Assembly (NCBI GenBank): GCA_033675265.1
Contig: JAUJYZ010000079.1
Span: 242,117-306,116, forward strand
Source: Actinostola sp. cb2023
Taxonomy: Eukaryota; Cnidaria; Anthozoa; Actiniaria; Actinostolidae
DNA length: 64,000 nucleotides
Direction: 5' to 3'
A model generated the notes under the pieces. It was not told the origin of the DNA. It worked only from the letters and a program-made list of their open reading frames with translations, and did no database searches. Positions 44,432 through 54,300 of this stretch are shown here, one piece after another. Both the position numbers and the translations under genes were made by a program. How positions within the stretch are numbered: the first letter of the stretch is position 1; each line of letters begins with the position of its first letter.

Positions 44432-47400
44432 TTACCTAGCGCTATCTTCATCGTTGTCGTCATCGTCAGATACAACATCATCGTCCTCACCATGCCTGTT
44501 TGTGCAATCCTGAAGCCGGCACATGTCAGTACATCTCAAGCCATTGACAAGACAGGAACATGATGGAAGTTTGCAGGACCTACTGCACTGACAAGATAGA
44601 AGTTGCAGAACTGCTTTCGGAGCTGGCTGAACACCCATCCAGTCTACGACCAGCTTGTCATCTTCAGTGCACCAGCCAGATCCTACTGGTGATGGAATTT
44701 CTGGGCATCTTTGTAGACTTCGTCTCCATACAGCAGCCTGGTAGTTTGCTCGTAGCGAGTGTTTGCACAGCGTATCATTGCAAGGCGGCAGCTGATTAGA
44801 GTCAACGTCTCCTCTCTTCAAACAGAACAGTCGGTATCGCAGCTCGTTGACGTCACTTGTCCCCGGGTTTCTGCAATACATGGTACATGTGAACTTCTGA
44901 AGACTACGGTACAGGTCATCGGACAGATTCCATTCCATACCCAGTTGCTGAAACGTTTCTTGAAATTCTGCACTTCGTGTCACGATTCGATACGCTGCTA
45001 CCTTTCCCCGTCCGGCAAAGGCACTAACAGTGTCACAGCCAGTGAATGCATGTAAGCCTGGTAGTGATCTGCATACATTCGGTCCAACGCTCTCAACTAC
45101 TCTGGACACATCTATGTACTTGACTCTGGTCTGTGAACCACATTTGATGAATATCGAGGAAGAAATAAAACTCTTGAATGCCAAGAAAAGTACCAAAACA
45201 TCAGTGTCTTCTGATACTATGACGACTGCAGCAAACCTCGATCTAGATGCATGGGCTGCATGTAAGAGGACTCGGGTATCAGCCTCCTCTTGAGTTGATT
45301 CAAGCTCACTGATACGTTGCACCATTCCAGACGATAACTGAACATGTGTCTCCACACGTGATAACCAGTGTCTTTCCTGAAAGCTTCTCTGTGCACTTTT
45401 CTTTCTTCCACTCGCTGGTTACAAACACTATGAATGCTTGTTTGTTCTTTGAGCTACACAGGAGTCTTCTCCATTGTTTAACCTTGTGATCGGCTTGAAT
45501 ATTCCGGTATTCGCCTCCTGATCCTTCACCTCTGTTCTCTCTTTCGGCATTCTTTATGGATTCATCTCTGTAATCATCGAAGACGACATCGACCCTGTCA
45601 CTTGTAGCACCTTCGTTTAGAACCATGCAAAGCAGAGTTTCAGCAATTGCGGCAAATGACTTCTGATCACCCTTCAGACGCTGGACTAGAGCCATTCCGT
45701 CTATTACACATGCCGAGGGCTGGGGAATTGCATCTGCTGCTTGGACATTTTTATGGAGCTCTTTTGCCAGGGACGCCTTGTTTGTCTTACGCAGCAAGCC
45801 ATCTGGGGTACCTAATGACCATGGGAGTGGCCCGAGTGGATGGGATAACACTTCTCTCATCTGTAAGTTTCTGCTCTCTGCGATGATGATCATTTGAGCA
45901 AACAATCTTCTGTCGGCTTTCAGGATTACTTGGTTCTTACCGGCTTTGACTGTTATCTTCTTGTTTTGGTGTGTAAAGGTCTTCAGCTTAGCTTTAGTGA
46001 TTGTATCATGAAACTTGACTTTGGGTGGATTAGATTCGAGTCGTTGTTCTCGGAATGCTTCGTAGGCTTCCTCACCAATACCTTTAGCTCGCAGCAAGCC
46101 ATGCTCGACATCAGGAGTGGCGACTTTTCCTGTGGAAAGGCAGATGAGGTCTTGAAGATCAGGGTTGAATGGGTTGAGCCAAGTGTTTTGAAGCATTGAC
46201 ACTATGGACTTAACATCAGCTTCGTCCCTTGCGATTCTTGCGCGTTGTAGGTCATTGTGTTGGGAAGAAGACCTATTGATGTGCAACATATCCTTGAGTT
46301 GCCTCAGGAACGTGCTCCGATATTTCAGCGACCAAGTAGAATTTGCTAACCGCATTAGGCTTTAGGCTGAAACCTTTGGTTCCACCCAACGTTTGAGTGT
46401 CTTTGTTGACGGTCTCTTCGCACGTCTGATCAACGGATATTCTCCCGAAAGGATTGTCTTCACCAATCTGAACAGAAAATCATCCAGATCTTAAATATTC
46501 GAGAGTGTCCGGATGCTCTTCATGTAGGTGTGACATTTCATGCAGATATGCAGAAAGGTACCTGGCATAGTTAAGGTTATCATAGGCGAAGCACCACGGA
46601 ACAATTTATCTGATAGATGAGAGGTGAAGTTCCCAATCCCCTTCCCGAGATCCTCTTAACAATCCAAGTAATATTTCCACCATGTCAACATAGGACATCC
46701 AAAACTTCGAGAGCTTCCCGTTACCATGCCGGAGATAGTGCGTGTAAGAGCAGAACAGTTGCGATACTTCTTCAAATCGGGTGCTTGCCATGGTGTCCTT
46801 GAATTCTTGTTCAATGTATTATCACAAAGCGCTTTCAGAAAAATCCATCAACTTGGCTTCTTCTCTTCATGATGTTCTTCAGGCCGACATAAATCCCATC
46901 CATGTTAGCCTGTTAAGAGCTTCTAACATCAGCTTGTGAAATCTTATGGCGCGATTATATTTACGACCTTCTAGAACACCAGACACGGATCCCTCAGCAA
47001 TTACTCCAGACTCGACGCATACATCTCGTAAACCAGCGTCCTGGAAACGCTTCCCGATCACTGACAAGAACATGCAAACGGTGTGGAACACACCCATCCT
47101 CAACACAAGATCGTTAAACTGCGCTCTGTGTTTCCACTTGATCTCTGTAGCTTTGGCGTACAGGATCAAACACAACTACTATGCTTTGGAGATTCAAGGT
47201 TTCTTTGATCTGTAAGGACTTCATTAGGACTTGGTAAACAGTAGACATGTTCGTCGCTGGGGCATTTATAGTCGGAAGGTAACCCACATTATCCTTAGCG
47301 ACTTCTTGGTCATTTCGATCGTACTAAGATGTTAAAGCCAGTCCAACTAGGAACGGTTTGCTTCTCACTTGCATGAAAGCGTAATAAAACCCATAGCAAG

Positions 47401-48222
47401 TTCTTTTTCCATGATTTGCTCTGACGTGACATCCACATATCCTCTAGAATGTGGCCCACAGCGCTCACCGGCATTGTAGATAGGTAGAGTTGCGTCACCC
47501 ACAGACTCGATGCTTCTCCTCTTCGATTTCATAATGGTCGGCGTTGACGCTGATTGAAGTTGGGGGCCAAAATGATTGGCTTGTACGGCGATGCCATTGA
47601 CTCGGTGGGATGTGCCTTCACCAGACAAAGTCTCCTCTAGACGATCAATATTATCCCAGGCCAGAGTGGTACTGATAAACGGACGGATATTGTCGGGGAG
47701 GGTAACTTCATTACATGAGGTTGCTGCCATCTTTTGAAGGCACAGCGCGGTATTTATCTCTTCAAGTTGGGAGTACGCAATTCCGTGGCCACAGCGGTTT
47801 AGGATTTGAATTAGTTCAACGTTGTTCGTAAGAGATTTTATGGCGTATGGAAGTAAAACGTGCTTTGGGGGTCTCTGTCGTCCACCACTCACACCAAATA
47901 CCAAGTCCTGTCCAAACGAGGTTAGGCGTTGGACCTTTTGAGAACAAGACTGCAAACCTGGAAATCCGGTGCTACCGGTCAGGAGAGTGTACAAGAACTC
48001 TTTGAGATCATCTGGAATGGTCACAGCATTTTCAGTTAGTTCACAAGGTTGGGGAGGCCATGATGCTTTGATTTCTTGGCCCTGGATAGCTTCCCTAAGG
48101 CGGAGGGCGGTTTTCGAATTTTTTTCGGTACTGTATAACGAGCTAGTAGCTACAATCAGCGACAAAATTGATTGACACCCCCTTGTTATATGTCTCCAAA
48201 ATGGCTTTTTAAGATAAATCAA
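44432..48222 (-). pseudogene. Large PIN/FEN1-like nuclease-domain protein, frameshifted
   Basis: The minus strand encodes, in order: WDNIDRLEETLSGEGTSHRV (about 47660); VGYLPTINAPATNMSTVY (47270); GLRDVCVESGVIAEGSV (47020); KLSKFWMSYVDMVEILLG (46700); ACVIDGMALVQRLKGDQKSF (45690); VDVVFDDYRDESIKNAERE (45590); EEADTRVLLHAAHA (45280), VVIVSEDTDVLVL (45220) and HAFTGCDTVSAFAGRGKV (45030). It ends with a Cys-rich CXC-like segment (CKLPSCSCLVNGLRCTDMC, 44540) and an acidic tail. The acidic residues in EEADT, SEDTD and GCDT are placed as in PIN/FEN1-type nucleases, so a metal-dependent nuclease is inferred. From memory, this is a very large uncharacterised cnidarian family. Several shifts (near 47360, 47180, 46600-46360, 45330) break the frame. 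Function in the host or as a mobile element is unknown. Confidence 0.7.
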
Positions 48223-48655
48223 TATTCAACCCCTTTTCCCCCCTGCCCCCTTTGTTCAATGTTGATTTTCTCTGAATTTTTTTTGCCCGGAACATTGTCT
48301 GCCTCAACATTGAATAGGGGAGCGGGGATGGAACATTTATAACTCCCCATAAGGGGTTTATTCCGTTAAATCCACCTTGAACGACAATATATTATCTAAG
48401 AGTGTCATCTATTTTGTCGCCAATTGTCTGTGACGCCACCTATGCATTTGCGTTATCCATTTAGCACGCTTACTAGTGGTATATGTCAATATTGCACAAA
48501 ATTGAATGCATATGCTGTAGATGATTATCCCTACGCCAAATGAAGTCGGTATCATTCAACATATGATTAAATGGTGAGCAATATATACCCGAATAAGATT
48601 ATTTGTTTCCGCATTACTATTCACTATCATTTGCGCGCAGACTGTTTGAAAGAGA
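48223..48655. other. Intergenic, no gene seen
   Basis: Contains C-rich runs (ccccttttccccc near 48232) and a G-rich region. No coding frame. It separates the PIN-like gene from the repeats flanking Rep copy 2. Confidence 0.5.
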
Positions 48656-48657
48656 TA

Positions 48658-48800
48658 TGTATACGTGCGTGACTTTAAAACTGGGTTTGAATCACGTAAT
48701 CATTGCTGTCAAACTTTCACACAACCATTAAACCCTCTGAAGATATCAAATTCGAAAAATATCACTAACGACGTTAGGCGATTGGGTAATGTACATGTTG
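48658..48800. repeat. Outer duplicate of the Rep-element terminal repeat
   Basis: CTGGGTTTGAATCACGTAAT, gtcaaactttcacac, ccattaaaccctctgaagat and gacgttaggcgattg match 49040-49175 with about ten differences, in the same orientation. A further piece, ataagcagtatattataata at 48915, matches the inverse of the right terminal repeat (about 51190-51210). Confidence 0.75.
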
Positions 48801-48957
48801 AAGTACGTATTAACTTTCTAGGGGGAGGGGGAGGGGGATGGGAAACACGGGGAGGGGATGGAGTTATCACTACTAAGTATTAGAAGGATACCACTATAAG
48901 GACTTGTCATTACTATAAGCAGTATATTATAATACTCTCGTCGCAGGCTCCTCGGTA

Positions 48958-49112
48958 ATACCGCAGTATAGATATAAATTGTTATAAGTGCCTCGATTGA
49001 ACCATTTCATACTCTTGTCGCAAGCACGTACGTGACTTTTAATCTGGGTTTGAATCACGTAATCATCAGTGTCAAACTTTCACACAGCCATTACACGCTC
49101 TGAAGATAAGAA
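48958..49112 (+). repeat. Left terminal inverted repeat of the Rep element
   Basis: Pairs with 51128-51313. The best matched core is 48981-49040 against 51286-51228, with few mismatches. Confidence 0.75.
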
Positions 49113-49338
49113 ATTCGTTGCTAACAATGTATATCTTAACAATGAAAGTAACAAGAATGACGTTAGGCGATTGCGTAATGTTCACGAATGTACCATTTCC
49201 AGAGCTGATAAATACGCAGGCATGATATGTTACCACATACATTTTATTACGCAGGCATGAACGTCACACATCACAAGTATGTTACAACATATATTTTCTT
49301 CAATATGTTGTTGTAATATATTTTCTTGTTTCAACGAT

Positions 49339-49346
49339 TATAAATA
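49339..49346 (+). promoter_or_regulatory. TATA box upstream of Rep copy 2
   Basis: TATAAATA lies 77 bp before the ATG at 49423, in a suitable context (gattataaataagaggctgc). Transcription would start about 30 bp downstream. Confidence 0.5.
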
Positions 49347-49422
49347 AGAGGCTGCATGCAGATATTACTTCAGTAAAATACAGTTTTGACAAGTTTATAT
49401 ACGTGAGATTTTAGATGCAAGC

Positions 49423-50780
49423 ATGAGTGAGCCGATATCCGTAACGTAGGAGGAACTCCATTCATCTAATGTCCGTCAGGTATATCTTTTGACTTACAGT
49501 CAAGCTGATATAGAAAAATTTCCCACAAGACGCGGATTTGCTGAAGCCGTAATCACTTCATTCGGTCATGATAATGTTATACATTGGGTTTGCTGTAGAG
49601 AACTCCACACAACGAGCGAAGGAAAGCACTACCATATCGCTCTGAAGTTAAGAAGATGCCAGCGATGGTTGAATTCAAAAATAATTTTAGCGGTACAACA
49701 TGGTATTTCTGTTCATTATTCATCAAGTCATTCCAACTACTATTCCGCTTGGCAGTATGTCACAAAAGAAGACGAGGATGTTCTTCAAAGTGCGAATCAT
49801 CCAGATTTATGGAATCAAGGCGCACCGAGGACTACTCTAGCATCTGCTACGAGGATAAATACGAGAGAAAACGCCACCAGAACAGAAAGTGATATAGCAT
49901 CCAACGAAGGAACAGAGACCCCTGTTCGGAAACGTAAGCGTATGTCAGCGTTTGAGTTATCGGAAATCATCACCCAAAAACAAATAAAGAGCCGTACTCA
50001 ACTACTTGCATTGGCTAATGAGCAACAAGAGCTGGGGAAAAACGACATTGCAGAGTTTATAATAAACCGGGGAAGCAAAGTGGTAGCCGAGATATTGACT
50101 ACTGCTTGGGAAATGAAGGGAGCACAAGCTACCCTTGAACGTCAGGCCAAATCGCGTTTACAATTACTACAGGAGGCAAATAACGCACAGTGTACAGGCG
50201 ACTGTCACGGTATGTGGTATATCCTAGCCACACAGATATTAGAAAGAAATGTTGTCGCACTTACCTCATTTGCAGTGGCAGTCAAAGAACTTTGATTAAA
50301 GGTAGAGGAAAATACCGTAACATAATGATAGTGGGTCCGGCGAATTGTGGAAAAACCTTCTTGCTCAACCCATTGAACGTTATTTATAAGACTTTTACGA
50401 ATCCAGCCACCAGTACTTTTGCTTGGGTTGGAGCCGAGACAGCGGAATGCATATTTTTAAATGATTTTCGTTGGAGTCAGCAGTTGATTTCCTGGCATGA
50501 CCTTCTCTTGCTATTAGAAGGTCAGATAGTGCACTTATCGGCCCCAAAAACTCATTACAGCAAAGACATCGAGTTTGATGGCGATACTCCTATCTTTTGT
50601 ACCAGTAAACATCCACTGATTTACGTCGAGAATGGTCTTGTAGAAGAACGTGAATCTGAAATGATGTCTTGTCGATGGAAAATTTTTCATTTCAACCGTC
50701 AATTTAGCGCTGAAGAACAGATAGAAATGCCTTCTTGTCCGAAAAGTTTTGCCAAGTTAATTATTTCAAATGCCATGTAA
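49423..50780 (+). pseudogene. Rep copy 2: HUH endonuclease plus SF3 helicase, two lesions
   Basis: Reading from ATG 49423 (MSEPISVT) there is a TAG at codon 9, then an open frame to 50293. Motif I-like LLTYSQAD is near codon 25, the HUH motif is H69-Y-H71, and YVTK (Tyr112, Lys115) is the catalytic motif III. A basic RKRKRM stretch near codon 170 is a likely nuclear signal, and a Gln/Leu-rich helical linker precedes a CTGDC pair. The helicase part is in another frame, from about 50293 to 50780: Walker A GPANCGKT, Walker B-like ECIFLNDF, motif C-like TPIFCTSK. The predicted role is origin nicking and unwinding for rolling-circle or hairpin replication. The TAG and the frame change near 50290 (possibly a short intron or indel) make a full product unlikely. 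Same family as copy 1. Confidence 0.8.
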
Positions 50781-50805
50781 CCAATTTCGGAGTGATCTTT
50801 ATCAT

Positions 50806-50933
50806 GACAGTGTGAATGAGATTGAACAGTATCGGTCTATGGTCAACAAACGTTAGTTAGTATTATCAAGTCATATCCTCTATAAATAAGCGTTGACCGT
50901 TGACCGATACGGTTCAATGTCATTCACACTGTC
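50806..50933 (+). promoter_or_regulatory. Large stem-loop with TAGTATTAT in the loop: candidate Rep origin
   Basis: The arms 50806-50837 and 50902-50933 match at 30 of 32 positions (gacagtgtgaatga against tcattcacactgtc), extended inward by ggtcaac/gttgacc. The loop of about 45 nt holds TAGTATTAT at 50858-50866. CRESS-DNA virus origins carry a consensus NANTATTAC at a stem-loop apex, so this differs only in the last base. It starts 25 bp after the Rep stop. Confidence 0.5.
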
Positions 50934-50960
50934 ACTGTCACACTGTCACTGTCACTGTCA
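50929..50960 (+). repeat. Five CTGTCA repeats beside the stem-loop (iteron-like)
   Basis: CTGTCA at 50929, 50935, 50943, 50949 and 50955, with CA between the second and third. An inverted TGACAG sits at the outer edge of the left arm (50805-50810). Short tandem repeats next to a stem-loop are the usual binding sites of Rep proteins. Confidence 0.6.
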
Positions 50961-51127
50961 CCGCTTACTCGAGGATATAATGTATGTACCTACTTTTGTA
51001 AATGGATAACCGCCACGATATGTCAATATATCGGGTGCATTATGGGTAATTAAATAATACTATTTTGAGGTTCCTAACTTATTATTAACATCTTAAAAGA
51101 AGCTGTGTGAAAAATGATATTACGTGA

Positions 51128-51313
51128 TTCTTATCTTCAGAGGGCTTGTGAAATGGCTCGTGTGAAAGTTTGACACTGATGCGACGAGAGTATTATAATA
51201 TACTGCTTATCAAACCCAGATCCTTTAAAAGTCACGTACGTGCTTGCGACAAGAGTATGAAATGGTTCAATCGAGGCACTTATAACGGAAAATATATATA
51301 TATACTGCGGTAT
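51128..51313 (-). repeat. Right terminal inverted repeat of the Rep element
   Basis: Inverse of 48958-49112, with an inserted block (gataagcagtatattataat, inverse orientation) that also occurs outside the left repeat at 48915-48945. Confidence 0.75.
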
Positions 51314-54300
51314 AAGCATGTAACACTTTGTATGTACCCTGTTCTAACTGAGGAGCGATGGAGATAAGTCGTTCCAACCAAGTGGCCATCACCTGCAATT
51401 GCTGCTCGATGGAGAGTCGTTTCTCCCTTTTCATTCCCCATTTGACAGGTGCATAAGCTGTATATATATTACAAACCTGGAACTAGTGTGATAAATTAAA
51501 ATATTTTCTTCTTCAGCCATTGCTTCTTTTGTTGATTCTTTAGCAATACGTTCAACTGTAGTACCTTTGAATCCAATTACAATATAATTGTGTTGATATA
51601 TTGATAAATTACATAAATATATTATACAATCAAAATTCAATCACTGTACCAGCTTCTCGCCCTCTTGCTTAGTGATTTTGCATTGATTGTTGGTATGTTC
51701 AATGCTGACATGAATCTGGTGACAAGGGTTTTCTCCCAACCCTGTATGAAGCATTGCTGATGAAAAATTGAAAATATTCATGAACACAGTCACATCGGCC
51801 TTGCGTGACAATAATGCAAGCTATACACTACATTATTAAAACAGATTGTACTGTACATTTTATATAAATTAATCTTAATTAACTTAATATTTAACTTTCT
51901 TACCTGTTGCTGCGTCAACATAAAGCACAGGAATCCCAATGTACTGATGAGCCCCCGGGCACAATAACCAAATCCCGGAAAACGCTTCATCAGCACAGGC
52001 AGCCCAGTTTCTGCCGTGCTCCCTTGCATAAGCATGTAACACTTTGTATGTACCTGGTCTATAAGGGTTCCAACCAAGTGGCCATCACCTGCAATTGCTG
52101 CTCGATGGAGAGTCGTTTTTCTCCCTTTTCATTCCCCATTTGACAGGTGCATAAGCTGTATATATATTACAAACCTGGAACTAGTGTGATAAATTAAAAT
52201 ATTTTCTTCTTCAGCCATTGCTTCTTTTGTTGATTCTTTAGCAATACGTTCAACTGTAGTACCTTTGAAATCCAATTACAATATAATTGTGTTGATATAT
52301 TGATAAATTACATAAATATATTATACAATCAAAATTCAATCACTGTACCAGCTTCTCGCTCTCTTGCTTAGTGATTTTGCATGATTGATTGTTGGTATGT
52401 TCAATGCTGACATGAATCTGGTGACAAGGGTTTCTCCCAACCCTGTATGAAGCATTGCTGATGAAAAATATTGAAAATATTCATGAACACAGTCACATCG
52501 GCCTTGCGTGACAATAATGCAAGCTATACACTACATTATTAAAACAGATTGTACTGTACATTTTATATAAATTAATCTTAATTAACTTAATATTTAACTT
52601 TCTTACCTGTTGCTGCGTCAACATAAAGCACAGGAATCCCAATGTACTGATGAGCCCCCGGGCACAATAACCAAATCCGGAAAACGCTTCATCAGCACAG
52701 GCAGCCCAGTTTCTGCCGTGCTCCCTTGCATAAGCATGTAACACTTTGTATGTACCTGGTCTATAAGGGTTCCAACCAAGTGGCCATCACCTGCAATTGC
52801 TGCTCGATGGAGATTCGTTTCTCCCTTTTCATTCCCCATTTGACAGGTGCATAAGCTGTATATATATTACAAACCTGGGAACTAGTGTGATAAATTAAAA
52901 TATTTTCTTCTTCAGCCATTGCTTCTTTTGTTGATTCTTTAGCAATACGTTCAACTGTAGTACCTTTGAAATCCAATTACAATATAATTGTGTTGATATA
53001 TTGATAAATTACATAAATATATTATACAATCAAAATTCAATCACTGTACCAGCTGCTCGCTCTCTTGCTTAGTGATTTTGCATTGATTGTTGGTATGTTC
53101 AATGCTGACATGAATCTGGTGACAAGGGTTTCTCCCAACCCTGTATGAAGCATTGCTGATGAAAAATATTGAAAATATTCATGAACACAGTCACATCGGC
53201 CTTGCGTGACAATAATGCAAGCTATACACTACATTATTAAAACAGATTGTACTGTACATTTTATATAAATTAATCTTAATTAACTTAATATTTAACTTTC
53301 TTACCTGTTGCTGCGTCAACATAAAGCACAGGAATCCCAATGTACTGATGAGCCCCCGGGCACAATAACCAAAATCCCGGAAAACGCTTCATCAGCACAG
53401 GCAGCCCAGTTTCTGCCGTGCTCCCTTGCATAAGCATGTAACACTTTGTATGTACCTGGTCTATAAGGGTTCCAACCAAGTGGCCATCACCTGCAATTGC
53501 TGCTCGATGGAGATTCGTTTCTCCCTTTTCATTCCCCATTTGACAGGTGCATAAGCTGTATATATATTACAAACCTGGAACTAGTGTGATAAATTAAAAT
53601 ATTTTCTTCTTCAGCCATTGCTTCTTTTGTTGATTCTTTAGCAATACGTTCAACTGTAGTACCTTTGAAATCCAATTACAATATAATTGTGTTGATATAT
53701 TGATAAATTACATAAATATATTATACAATCAAAATTCAATCACTGTACCAGCTTCTCGCCCTCTTGCTTAGTGATTTTGCATTGATTGTTGGTATGTTCA
53801 ATGCTGACATGAATCTGGTGACAAGGGTTTCTCCCAACCCTGTATGAAGCATTGCTGATGAAAAATATTGAAAATATTCATGAACACAGTCACATCGGCC
53901 TTGCGTGACAATAATGCAAGCTATACACTACATTATTAAAACAGATTGTACTGTACATTTTATATAAATTAATCTTAATTAACTTAATATTTAACTTTCT
54001 TACCTGTTGCTGCGTCAACATAAAGCACAGGAATCCCAATGTACTGATGAGCCCCCGGGCACAATAACCAAATCCCGGAAAACGCTTCATCAGCACAGGC
54101 AGCCCAGTTTCTGCCGTGCTCCCTTGCATAAGCATGTAACACTTTGTATGTACCTGGTCTATAAGGGTTCCAACCAAGTGGCCATCACCTGCAATTGCTG
54201 CTCGATGGAGATTCGTTTCTCCCTTTTCATTCCCCATTTGACAGGTGCATAAGCTGTATATATATTACAAACCTGGAACTAGTGTGATAAATTAAAATAT

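Larger units (their letters stand above)
48958..51313 (+). mobile_element. TIR-bounded Rep element (HUH + SF3 helicase), copy 2
   Basis: Inverted repeats at 48958-49112 and 51128-51313 (taccgcagtata, ttataagtgcctcgattgaa, ccatttcatactcttgtcgc, aagcacgtacgtgactttta, gtgtcaaactttcacac) enclose one gene at 49423-50780, a TATA box, a stem-loop and short tandem repeats. The inverted repeats are not perfect: the right one carries extra blocks, and parts are duplicated outside the left one. The 698-bp tandem array begins exactly at the right end (51314). I see no clear target-site duplication. This is either an endogenised ssDNA-virus genome segment or a Rep-encoding transposon. Confidence 0.7.

Noticed and set aside
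50190..50295. Overlapping frames in Rep copy 2 as a genuine programmed frameshift
   Set aside because: No slippery heptamer with downstream structure is evident, and the early TAG at codon 9 already points to decay; an indel or short intron is simpler.
51450..51480. A 19-nt intron (gtttgtaatatatatacag) joining the acidic and ankyrin segments in each unit
   Set aside because: Far below the usual minimum intron size, although the two segments would join in phase; left unassigned.
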